DNA from: Clostridiales bacterium
GTDB taxonomy: Bacteria > Bacillota > Clostridia > Oscillospirales > QAMX01
DNA length: 5,678 nt
NCBI GenBank assembly: GCA_003149835.1
Contig: QAMX01000047.1
Location: 1 to 5,678, forward strand
Reading direction: 5' to 3'
The notes beneath the pieces are model-generated. The model had not been told where the DNA came from and did not search any database. It saw only the letters and a list, made by a program, of their open reading frames with translations. The position numbers and the translations under genes were made by a program. Below, one piece after another: positions 1 through 5,678 of the stretch (position 1 is the first letter of the stretch; every line of letters starts with the position of its first letter).

Positions 1-2120
1 TCGCTCAGCGAAACGCCGCCCTCCTTTACCACGCAAGCCTCGGGCAGCTCGTCGATAAAGCGGGAAACGCCGTTGTGCGAGGTCTGGCCGAAGAGCATAT
101 GCCGCATCGCGTGTGAGAGCGTCAGAGTATCGCGGGCGCGCGTAATGCCGACATAGGCAAGGCGCCGTTCCTCCTCCATATCCGCGACGCGCTCCATAGA
201 GCGAAGGCCCGGAAAAATTCCTTCCTCCATGCCGACGATGAAGACGTTGGGGAATTCCAGCCCCTTGGCCGAATGGATCGTCATCATCGTCACCGCGTCC
301 GCCTCGGTATCATAGCGGTCGATGTCGGTAAACAGCGCGACTTCCTCCAAAAACCCGTCGAGACTCGGCTCGTCTGCGTCCTTCATGTAATGGACAATAT
401 TCGTTTTCAGTTCCTTGATGTTTTCCAAACGCGCTTTATTTTCGTCAGACGGTTTTGCCAGCAGCATTTCAACGTAATGGCTGCGTTCCAGCAGCAGATC
501 ATAGAGCTCGTCGAGCGGCCGATGTTCAGACAGACGGCTCAACTCGTGAATCATCTCCGCGAGCTGCAACATACTCGCCTGCGCGCCCTTGCTGATCCCG
601 TCGAATTCGTCGGCGCGGCGGATCACATCGAACAGCTCGACGCCACCGCCCTCAGCCGCGGCGACGGCCTCTAAAACCGATTTTGGGCCGATGCCGCGCG
701 GCGGCGTATTGATGATCCGTTTCAGGCGCAGCGTGTCGGCATGGTTGGCGACGACCTGCAAATACGCCAGCATGTCCTTGACCTCGGCGCGGTCAAAAAA
801 GCGGATGCCACCGATGATCCGGTACGGGATTCCGTTTTTGCGGAAGGCGAGTTCGAGCGCGTTCGACTGCGCGTTCATCCGATACAGCACCGTGTGGTTT
901 CGCCACGGCTGGCCCTTCGCCACATTTTTCAAAATCGTCTCCGCGACGTAGCGGCTCTCTTCCACCTCGTTTTCAGAGGTATAATCGACGATCTTGGTTC
1001 CGCCCTCGCGCGAGGTCCACAGCGTTTTGCCCTTGCGTTCACGGTTGTTCTGAATCACCGCGTTGGCCGCTTCCAAAATGTATGCGGTGGAACGGTAATT
1101 CTGTTCCAAACGGATGACCCGGGCGTCCTGATATTCGTCTTCAAAGCCGAGGATGTTTTCGATTGTCGCGCCGCGGAAGCGATAAATACTCTGGTCGTCG
1201 TCGCCGACGACGCAGATATTGCGCCTGGGATTTGCCAGCAGCGAGACGAGCCGGTACTGCGCGTGGTTGGTATCCTGATATTCATCGACCAAAATGTATT
1301 CAAACTTTTCGCGGTATGTGTCCAAAACGTCGGGACAGGTTTCAAACAGCTCGACGGTTTTCATAATCAGGTCGTCAAAATCCATCGCATTGGCTTCGAG
1401 CAGACGGCGCTGATAGCCCTGATAGACGGGAATCAGCGTCTCCATCCGTTTATCGCCGTCTTTTTTCGCCGCAGCCGCAAAGGCTTCCGGCGTCATCAGC
1501 TTGTCTTTGGCGTTGGAAATGATCGACGCGGCGTCGCGCGGCGTCATCATTTTCTCGGAGATCCGCAGCGCCTCCAAAACCTCTTTATAGACGCGGCGCT
1601 GATCGTCCGCGTCGTAGACGGTAAAGCCGCGGCGGTATCCGATCCGTTCGCAGTCCTTGCGGAGGATGCGCACACAGGCGGAATGAAACGTCGAAGCCCA
1701 GACGGCGTCCGCTTCCTCGCGGCTCAGCGCCGCCGAAAGGCGTTCCCGAATCTCCCCCGCCGCCTTGTTCGTAAACGTGATGGCGAGGATCCGCCACGGC
1801 CGGACGCGGTGCGACGCCAGCAGCTCAGAAAGACGGTGCGGCGGAAGCTCGCGCCTGCCGTTCATATGATCCAGCAGCTGCTCGATCTCCGTGTCGTCGA
1901 TAAAATCCGGAAAGTCGTCGCTTTCAAAGGCGTTGCCGTATTTGATCAGATAAGCGATCCTGTTGATCAGCACCGTCGTCTTGCCGCTTCCCGCGCCCGC
2001 GAGAATCAGCAGCGGCCCGTTGGCCGCAAAGACCGCCTCGCGCTGTTTCTCGTTGAGATACCCGTATTCGCTTTTCAGAATCGCTCTGCGAAGCTCGAGG
2101 TATTCCTCCCGCATCGTCAT
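1..2120 (-). CDS. pcrA: ATP-dependent DNA helicase PcrA/UvrD family, C-terminus cut by window edge
   Basis: Superfamily 1A 3'-5' DNA helicase, which in this family unwinds DNA in nucleotide excision repair, rolling-circle replication and removal of RecA or RNA polymerase from DNA in the cytoplasm. My translation from ATG at 2120 gives 706 codons with no stop. All helicase motifs are present: Walker A AGAGSGKT (residues 39-46), Ia TFTNKAA (113-119), Ib STFHS (141-145), II VDEYQDTN (276-283), III GDDDQSIYRFRGA (304-316), IV LEQNYRST (336-343), V TIHSAKGLEF (614-623) and VI ending YVGITRAR (656-663). The C-terminal LFGQTSHNGVSRFIDELP block (676-693) is typical of PcrA, and only the last few dozen residues are probably missing. 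The start is supported by GGGAGG ten bases upstream; a second ATG two codons in is less well spaced. The start overlaps the stop of the upstream radical SAM gene. About 35 extra residues lie between motifs I and Ia compared with what I recall of Bacillus PcrA. The family call is certain; PcrA rather than UvrD follows the Firmicute context. Confidence 0.96.
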   Translation of the reverse strand, partial: MTMREEYLELRRAILKSEYGYLNEKQREAVFAANGPLLILAGAGSGKTTVLINRIAYLIKYGNAFESDDFPDFIDDTEIEQLLDHMNGRRELPPHRLSELLASHRVRPWRILAITFTNKAAGEIRERLSAALSREEADAVWASTFHSACVRILRKDCERIGYRRGFTVYDADDQRRVYKEVLEALRISEKMMTPRDAASIISNAKDKLMTPEAFAAAAKKDGDKRMETLIPVYQGYQRRLLEANAMDFDDLIMKTVELFETCPDVLDTYREKFEYILVDEYQDTNHAQYRLVSLLANPRRNICVVGDDDQSIYRFRGATIENILGFEDEYQDARVIRLEQNYRSTAYILEAANAVIQNNRERKGKTLWTSREGGTKIVDYTSENEVEESRYVAETILKNVAKGQPWRNHTVLYRMNAQSNALELAFRKNGIPYRIIGGIRFFDRAEVKDMLAYLQVVANHADTLRLKRIINTPPRGIGPKSVLEAVAAAEGGGVELFDVIRRADEFDGISKGAQASMLQLAEMIHELSRLSEHRPLDELYDLLLERSHYVEMLLAKPSDENKARLENIKELKTNIVHYMKDADEPSLDGFLEEVALFTDIDRYDTEADAVTMMTIHSAKGLEFPNVFIVGMEEGIFPGLRSMERVADMEEERRLAYVGITRARDTLTLSHAMRHMLFGQTSHNGVSRFIDELPEACVVKEGGVSLS

Positions 2121-3061
2121 CTGTCCCGTTCCTCCCGCATCCAATCTCCGGCGACGCCCTCCCCGTTAAAGGACGGCACATATCCCTCCTCAGCGGCGGC
2201 ATCGTCCTGCACAAAGCCGTCGGCAAGGCCAAGATTCACCATATAGTCAAACACCCGTTCATACTCTGCGCCGCTGAGCTTTCGGTTCAGCGGCGGCATC
2301 TCTTTGGCCCGTCCGGCAGGCACATACTGCCTCATCAGGCTGACCTTTACGGAAGCGCCCAGCGTTTTCCCGATCCAGTCGAGGACGCGTTTCGACTGAC
2401 CGGTCATCCCCGGCAGACAAAGATGGCGCACGAGCACGCCGCGCGTCATCATGCCCTCCCCGTCGAACCGCGCCGGTCCCGCCAGCTCCGCCATGCGCCG
2501 GACCGCCGGAAACGCAAAATCCGCGTAGTCGCGCACCGCCGTAAAGCGCGCGGCAGCCGCGTTGCCGGCAAATTTCAGATCCGGCAGCCATATATCAACC
2601 GACTCGCCAAGCATTTCAACCGTCTCCGGCCGGTCATATCCGCCGCTGTTCCAGACCACGGGCATTGGCAGTTGCAGATACCGCAGCGCGTCGGCGATCT
2701 GAAAGGCGTAGTGCGTCGGTGTGACGAAGCTGATGTTGTGTACGCCCCGGCGCGCTAAGCCGTCCACGGTTTCGCAGAACGCGTCCAGCGACAGCCCCTG
2801 TCCGGCGTCTCCTGCGCGTGAAATCTCGTCGTTTTGGCAAAAAACGCATCGCAGCGAGCAGCCGCGAAAAAAAACGGTTCCGCTGCCGCGCGAACCGGAA
2901 ATACAGGGTTCTTCATAAAAATGCGGCATTGCGCGCGCCACGGACACGTTTAACCCCGCGCCGCACAGCCCTTTTTGTCCGTTGGCTCTGTCCGCGCCGC
3001 ATTGGCGCGGACAACACACACAGCGGCACATCGCCCGCATGGTTTGTTCCGACCAGTTCAT
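2117..3061 (-). CDS. PflX-like radical SAM protein (putative pyruvate formate-lyase activating enzyme-like)
   Basis: A 314-residue radical SAM protein. The 4Fe-4S/SAM motif is C68-x3-C72-x2-C75 within FFRGCSLRCVFCQN. An N-terminal cysteine cluster, C14-x2-CPRQC (17 and 21) followed by GLCGAG (C33), could hold a second metal centre. The blocks WNSGGYDR (137-144) and DIWLPDLKF (156-164), and a C-terminal YVPSFNGEGV, match the family usually annotated as putative pyruvate formate-lyase activating enzyme, PflX or COG1313. That name reflects similarity only: no glycyl-radical substrate gene is seen next to it, and I know of no established reaction for this subfamily. The start at 3061 is preceded by GGGAG at short spacing; M8 and M11 are alternatives. 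The gene is first in a leftward operon, with its TGA overlapping the pcrA ATG. A promoter at 3111-3139 would give a leader of about 40 bases. Family confidence is high, function unknown. Confidence 0.92.
   Translation of the reverse strand: MNWSEQTMRAMCRCVCCPRQCGADRANGQKGLCGAGLNVSVARAMPHFYEEPCISGSRGSGTVFFRGCSLRCVFCQNDEISRAGDAGQGLSLDAFCETVDGLARRGVHNISFVTPTHYAFQIADALRYLQLPMPVVWNSGGYDRPETVEMLGESVDIWLPDLKFAGNAAAARFTAVRDYADFAFPAVRRMAELAGPARFDGEGMMTRGVLVRHLCLPGMTGQSKRVLDWIGKTLGASVKVSLMRQYVPAGRAKEMPPLNRKLSGAEYERVFDYMVNLGLADGFVQDDAAAEEGYVPSFNGEGVAGDWMREERDR
2131..2136 (-). promoter_or_regulatory. Ribosome binding site of pcrA
   Basis: On the minus strand this reads GGGAGG, ten bases before the ATG at 2120. 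It lies inside the 3' end of the upstream radical SAM gene. It favours the ATG at 2120 over the in-frame ATG at 2114, which would be 16 bases away. Combined with the ATGA overlap it suggests translational coupling. Confidence 0.7.
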
Positions 3062-3110
3062 TCCGCTCCCGCCGAATCTGCAAAATCAGGCCAAATATTT
3101 GCCCTTATGT

Positions 3111-3139
3111 AGTGTACCACACTTGAAAATATTTGTCAA
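3111..3139 (-). promoter_or_regulatory. Sigma-A-like promoter for the radical SAM-pcrA operon
   Basis: On the minus strand: a perfect -35 TTGACA (3139-3134), a 17-base spacer and a -10 TACACT (3116-3111). A TGG directly before the -10 gives an extended -10 motif (TGn). The predicted transcription start is near 3104, about 43 bases before the radical SAM start codon. The region is AT-rich compared with the flanking genes. It overlaps the rightward promoter at 3123-3151. Confidence 0.8.
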
Positions 3140-3151
3140 CTCGTGTAAAAT
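3123..3151 (+). promoter_or_regulatory. Sigma-A-like promoter for the MBL-mscL-patatin operon
   Basis: -35 TTGAAA (3123-3128), a 17-base spacer and -10 TAAAAT (3146-3151). Each hexamer is one base off the sigma-A consensus. The predicted start near 3158 gives a leader of about 30 bases before the metallo-beta-lactamase gene. Its -35 lies inside the spacer of the leftward promoter, and the leftward -35 lies inside its own spacer. Confidence 0.75.
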
Positions 3152-3171
3152 ATAGGAAACGACACAAAAAG

Positions 3172-3178
3172 AAAGAGG
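3172..3178 (+). promoter_or_regulatory. Ribosome binding site that decides the MBL-fold gene start
   Basis: AAAGAGG lies nine bases before the ATG at 3188 and six bases before a directly adjacent in-frame GTG at 3185. Both spacings work. ATG is preferred as the stronger start codon, which removes one residue from the longer reading. Confidence 0.55.
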
Positions 3179-3187
3179 TTATCTGTG

Positions 3188-4006
3188 ATGAAACTTCAAT
3201 ATCTCGGTACGGCGGCCGCCGAGGGCTGGCCGGCCTTATTCTGTGAATGCGAACACTGCTCGCGGGCGCGCGCCGCCGGCGGCAAAAATATTCGTACGCG
3301 CTCGCAGGCGCTCATTGACGACGCGCTCGCCATTGATTTTCCGGCCGATACCTATATGCACATCCTGCAAAACCGCCTCAACGCCGCGAAATGGACAGGC
3401 GTTATCATCACGCACGCCCATTCCGATCACTTCTATCCGTCGGATTTTGTCCTGCGGCGGCCGCCGTTCGGCCACGGCGCCGTTCCGCTGACGGTCTACT
3501 GCAACCGCATGGCCTCTTATATGGCGCAGAATATCGCTATGCAGATGCAGCTGCGCGGCGCCGAGGTTGAGTTTCAGATTGTGGACGCCTTTGTCCCCTT
3601 TCGACACGGGCGCTATGAGATCACGCCGCTCCGCGCCGACCACGACGAATCGCAGGACGCCTATACCTACCTGATCTCCGACGGAGAAAAAACGCTTCTC
3701 TACGCGCACGACACCGGCTATTTCCCCGACGCAACTTGGGAATACCTCAAAGGCCGGCGTCTCGACTGCGTCAGTCTGGATTGCACCTACGGCGCCCTTC
3801 CGACGCACCGCGAGGGGCATATGTCGCTCGACGTCTGCGCCGAGGTGGCCGAGCGCCTCGCCAAAGAGGGCTGTATCGGCTCCGCGGCGAGGCGGATTGT
3901 CAACCACTTTTCCCACAACGGGCTGCTCATCTATGACGAGCTGGTTCCAAAGGCCGCCGAATATGGCTTGGAAGTCTCCTATGACGGTATGGTCGTTGAA
4001 ATCTGA
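3188..4006 (+). CDS. PhnP-like MBL-fold metallohydrolase (cyclic phosphodiesterase family)
   Basis: A 272-residue metallo-beta-lactamase-fold hydrolase with both metal sites of the PhnP type. Numbered from the ATG, the catalytic dinuclear site is THAHSDH (H76, H78, D80, H81), H152 in RADHDES, D175 in YAHDTG and H240 in VNHFSHN. An N-terminal CECEHC (C19, C21, C24) together with H243 matches the three-Cys-one-His structural zinc site that I recall from E. coli PhnP. PhnP hydrolyses 5-phosphoribosyl 1,2-cyclic phosphate in the carbon-phosphorus lyase pathway. No other phn gene is visible here, so the substrate may be another cyclic phosphodiester or nucleotide, and the name should stay at family level. 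No signal peptide is seen, so it is probably cytoplasmic. It is the first gene of a rightward operon, with mscL starting 15 bases after its stop. Family confidence is high; substrate is unknown. Confidence 0.92.
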   Translation: MKLQYLGTAAAEGWPALFCECEHCSRARAAGGKNIRTRSQALIDDALAIDFPADTYMHILQNRLNAAKWTGVIITHAHSDHFYPSDFVLRRPPFGHGAVPLTVYCNRMASYMAQNIAMQMQLRGAEVEFQIVDAFVPFRHGRYEITPLRADHDESQDAYTYLISDGEKTLLYAHDTGYFPDATWEYLKGRRLDCVSLDCTYGALPTHREGHMSLDVCAEVAERLAKEGCIGSAARRIVNHFSHNGLLIYDELVPKAAEYGLEVSYDGMVVEI

Positions 4007-4021
4007 CGGAGACGGCGCGAT

Positions 4022-4561
4022 ATGAAATCAAAAAAAACCAAAGAGCGGGTCACCGGCTTTTTCGCCGATTTCCGCCAGTTTATCAATAAGGGAAACGTTT
4101 TGGATATGGCTGTCGGCGTGATCATCGGCGGAGCGTTTTCCAAAATCGTTTCCAGCCTCGTGAACGACGTGATCATGCCCTTGCTCGGCCTGCTGACCGG
4201 TCAAGTCCGTTTTTCCGATTTGACATGGACGCTCAGAGCCGCGGTAACCGCCGACGACGGCACGGTTCTATCCGAAGCGATCACGCTTGGGTACGGGCAG
4301 TTTCTGCAAAATGTGCTTGATTTTCTGCTCGTCTCCTCCTGTATTTTCTTTGCCGTGCGTATTTTTGCAAAGCTGCGCGCGATTCAGGAGCGCTTGGAGG
4401 CCGAGTGGAAGGAAAAGCTCGACGAAAAGGAAGCGGCCGAAGCCTCTCCCCCGGCAGAAGCTGCGCCTTCGGAACCGGAGCTTTCCGCCGAAGCGCTTCT
4501 GTTGACTGAAATCCGCGACCTTTTAAAGCCGTCGCACATAGCGGAGGATACCCATGAATGA
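4022..4561 (+). CDS. mscL: Large-conductance mechanosensitive channel MscL
   Basis: Homopentameric membrane channel that opens under high membrane tension and releases solutes during hypo-osmotic shock. The 179-residue protein has the MscL signature [16 protein letters not shown] (24-39) leading into TM1 (about 25-55, ending NDVIMP). An extracellular loop follows (about 60-90), then TM2 from [15 protein letters not shown] to about residue 117. A near-identical C-terminal bundle helix, [10 protein letters not shown], sits at 160-169. E. coli MscL is 136 residues. Here the extra length lies in a basic N-terminal extension ([10 protein letters not shown]), a slightly longer loop and a linker of about 40 residues (119-158). 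That linker is first charged and helical-looking, then rich in Ala, Pro and Glu. GGAG is ten bases before the ATG. It is the middle gene of the operon: it starts 15 bases after the MBL-fold gene and its last 8 bases overlap the patatin gene. Confidence 0.97.
   Translation: MKSKKTKERVTGFFADFRQFINKGNVLDMAVGVIIGGAFSKIVSSLVNDVIMPLLGLLTGQVRFSDLTWTLRAAVTADDGTVLSEAITLGYGQFLQNVLDFLLVSSCIFFAVRIFAKLRAIQERLEAEWKEKLDEKEAAEASPPAEAAPSEPELSAEALLLTEIRDLLKPSHIAEDTHE
4543..4547 (+). promoter_or_regulatory. Ribosome binding site of the patatin-like gene, inside mscL
   Basis: A consensus GGAGG lies six bases before the ATG at 4554 and falls within the last codons of mscL. It fixes the patatin start and makes ribosome hand-over from mscL, which stops at 4559-4561, likely. 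Confidence 0.8.
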
Positions 4562-5426
4562 CATTGGACTGATTTTAGAAGGCGGCGGGATGCGCGGCGT
4601 CTTTACAGCCGGCGTACTTGACTTTTTCCTCGACCAGGGGATTCATTTTTCCAAGTGTCTGGGCGTTTCGGCGGGCGCCTGTCATGCGTGCAGCTATCTC
4701 GCCGGCCAGCGCGGCCGAGCCTTTGCGATTTCTACGGACTATCTCGACGACCGGCGCTATTGCAGCCTGTACAGCCTGCTGACGACCGGCGATCTGTTCG
4801 GGGTCCAGCTTGCCTATCACGAGATCCCCGACCGGCTGTACCCAATCGACAACGCGGCGTTCCGGCGCAGCGGCGCGGCGTTTCAGGCGGTCGTCACCAA
4901 CTGCGAAACCGGCAAGGCGGAATATCCCGTTATCCGCGACTTGAAGAAGGACATCGACTATGTCCGCGCTTCGAGTTCGCTGCCGCTGCTGGCCAATATC
5001 GTCACGCTCAACGGCCGCCCGTATCTGGACGGCGGGATCGCCGATTCGATTCCGCTCCGCCGCTCCATCCGGCAGGGCTGCGTGAAAAACGTCGTCGTGC
5101 TCACGCAACACCGCGCCTATCGAAAGCAGAAAAACAAGCTGCTGCCGCTGCTGAAAGTCAAATACCGCGCCTATCCGCAGCTGCTCCGCGCCGTTGAAAC
5201 GAGGCATCTCCGATATAACCGGACGCTTTTGACGGTCGCCGCCGAAGAGCGCAGCGGCCGCGCCTTCGTGATCGCCCCGCCTCAGCCCTTGGGGCTCGGC
5301 CGGATTGAAAAGGACAGAGAAAAGCTAAAAGCGGCGTATCAGTCCGGCTACGACGAGGCGGCGCGCCGGTATACGGCGCTGAAAGCGTTTTTAGCCGCGT
5401 CTCCCGAATCGGAGTGCGGCGTTTGA
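4554..5426 (+). CDS. Patatin-like phospholipase (YjjU-like acyl hydrolase)
   Basis: A 290-residue patatin-family serine acyl hydrolase, expected to cleave acyl esters of phospholipids or related lipids with a Ser-Asp dyad. The glycine-rich oxyanion-hole motif EGGGMRGVF is at residues 9-17. The nucleophile elbow GVSAG is at 37-41 with Ser39. The catalytic Asp is D159 in [12 protein letters not shown] conserved ASSSLP block (139-144) precedes it. The C-terminal third (about 185-275) is rich in Arg and Lys and has no obvious membrane segment or signal peptide, so the protein is probably cytoplasmic or peripheral to the membrane. Overall it resembles bacterial YjjU-type patatins, whose physiological substrate I do not know. 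It starts inside mscL with a strong GGAGG and ends the operon; a hairpin and then a strong terminator follow. A lipid hydrolase coupled to a tension-gated channel suggests a shared membrane role, but that is inference. Confidence 0.93.
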   Translation: MNDIGLILEGGGMRGVFTAGVLDFFLDQGIHFSKCLGVSAGACHACSYLAGQRGRAFAISTDYLDDRRYCSLYSLLTTGDLFGVQLAYHEIPDRLYPIDNAAFRRSGAAFQAVVTNCETGKAEYPVIRDLKKDIDYVRASSSLPLLANIVTLNGRPYLDGGIADSIPLRRSIRQGCVKNVVVLTQHRAYRKQKNKLLPLLKVKYRAYPQLLRAVETRHLRYNRTLLTVAAEERSGRAFVIAPPQPLGLGRIEKDREKLKAAYQSGYDEAARRYTALKAFLAASPESECGV

Positions 5427-5429
5427 CTG

Positions 5430-5459
5430 ACGGGCCGTTTTGAGGTTCAATCGGTCCGT
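5430..5459 (+). other. Hairpin just after the patatin stop codon
   Basis: Eight paired bases (5430-5437 with 5452-5459, one G-U wobble), then a small internal bulge and four more pairs (5440-5443 with 5447-5450) around a GGT loop. It starts three bases after the patatin stop. No T-run follows, so it is not a standard intrinsic terminator; it could protect the mRNA 3' end or be incidental. Confidence 0.4.
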
Positions 5460-5531
5460 AGAGTGTAACGGCAGCCGCATGAACAGAAAATCTCCTGTAT
5501 TTCTTTTGAGCTTATTTTCCCTGTTAGTATC

Positions 5532-5580
5532 AATTTTCCCGCAGGCATTACGGTAACCGTATTGCCTGCGGGAAAATTTT
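5532..5580. terminator. Long inverted-repeat terminator between convergent genes
   Basis: The 23-base arms at 5532-5554 and 5556-5578 are complementary except for one T-T mismatch (5548/5562). The stem core is CCCGCAGGC pairing with GCCTGCGGG, with a TAA apex. On the plus strand the stem is followed by a run of four T (5577-5580, partly in the stem), so it can end the patatin operon about 105 bases after its stop. On the minus strand it lies 16 bases after the SGNH-type gene stop, but with a weaker T-run. Its position between convergent genes suggests use in both directions. Confidence 0.88.
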
Positions 5581-5594
5581 ATGATGCGAAACGT

Positions 5595-5678
5595 TTACAG
5601 CAATTGCTTGATCACTGCGTCGGCGACCAGCACATGACCGTTAATCGAGGGGTGTACCGTGTCTCCGGAGTAGAGCTT
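5595..5678 (-). CDS. SGNH/GDSL-type hydrolase, C-terminal fragment
   Basis: The minus strand reads 27 residues in an open frame from the window edge to a TAA at 5597-5595. They contain GDTVHPSINGHVLVADAV, which matches the final conserved block of SGNH/GDSL hydrolases. In that block D-x2-H supplies the catalytic Asp and His (here D6 and H9 of the fragment), followed by the conserved PSxxGH. This family includes esterases, lipases and acyl or acetyl carbohydrate esterases, and the fragment is too short to say which. The rest of the gene lies to the right of the window. It converges on the patatin operon and is probably ended by the inverted repeat at 5532-5578. Confidence 0.82.
   Translation of the reverse strand, partial: KLYSGDTVHPSINGHVLVADAVIKQLL

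Noticed and set aside
741..2246. A 501-codon open frame on the plus strand
   Set aside because: It lies antisense to the helicase and the end of the radical SAM gene, which carry all their family motifs on the minus strand. The frame is open because of GC-rich codon bias and shows no recognisable domain.
3062..3187. SOS (LexA) box or riboswitch in the divergent spacer
   Set aside because: I found no match to the Firmicute LexA consensus (CGAAC-N4-GTTCG type), and both leaders are too short (about 30 and 43 bases) for a known riboswitch.
3236..3916. A 226-codon open frame on the minus strand
   Set aside because: It is antisense to the MBL-fold gene, whose zinc-binding motifs are intact on the plus strand. 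There is no supporting ribosome binding site or family motif.
4575..5207. A 210-codon open frame on the minus strand, and a 180-codon plus-strand frame at 4655-5197
   Set aside because: Both are shadows of the patatin gene, which has the correct GGGMRG, GVSAG and DGG motifs in its own frame and a strong ribosome binding site.
5430..5459. The hairpin after the patatin stop as an intrinsic terminator
   Set aside because: No T-run follows the stem; the next bases are AGAGTGTAACGG. The repeat at 5532-5578 is a far better terminator.
1..5678. Mobile element, CRISPR array, tRNA or rRNA
   Set aside because: I saw no transposase or integrase motifs, no direct repeat arrays and no tRNA-like cloverleaf. 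Coding is dense and of similar composition throughout.

Overview
This window looks like ordinary chromosome from a GC-rich, low-copy-number-type Firmicute, most likely class Clostridia and perhaps an Oscillospiraceae-like gut lineage. The evidence is a PcrA-type helicase, strong GGAGG ribosome binding sites, consensus sigma-A-like promoters in short AT-rich spacers, GC-rich coding sequence and tight operons with overlapping genes. The lineage call is an inference from gene style and was not checked by a database search.

Layout, left to right. (1) Positions 1-2120 on the minus strand hold most of a PcrA/UvrD superfamily 1A DNA helicase, cut at its C-terminus by the window edge. (2) Positions 2117-3061 on the minus strand hold a PflX-type (COG1313-like) radical SAM protein. 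Its stop codon overlaps the helicase start as ATGA, so the two form one operon transcribed leftwards. (3) The spacer at 3062-3187 carries two divergent promoters whose -35/-10 regions interlock, one for each side. (4) Rightwards on the plus strand comes a three-gene operon: a PhnP-like metallo-beta-lactamase-fold phosphodiesterase (3188-4006), the large-conductance mechanosensitive channel MscL (4022-4561) and a patatin-like phospholipase (4554-5426) whose start overlaps the end of mscL. (5) A short spacer follows, with a small hairpin directly after the patatin stop and a long inverted-repeat terminator at 5532-5578. (6) The last 84 bases are the C-terminal end of an SGNH/GDSL-type hydrolase on the minus strand, so the terminator sits between convergent genes.

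The leftward unit combines genome maintenance with an uncharacterised radical enzyme. The rightward unit combines a zinc phosphodiesterase with two genes linked to the membrane: a tension-gated channel and a lipid acyl hydrolase. The channel and the hydrolase are probably translationally coupled. No mobile element, CRISPR array, tRNA, rRNA or clearly new multi-gene system was found. The points most worth a second look are the interlocked promoters, the insertion in the helicase between motifs I and Ia, the extended MscL linker, the mscL-patatin coupling and a tiny hydrophobic ORF that ends in the terminator hairpin.
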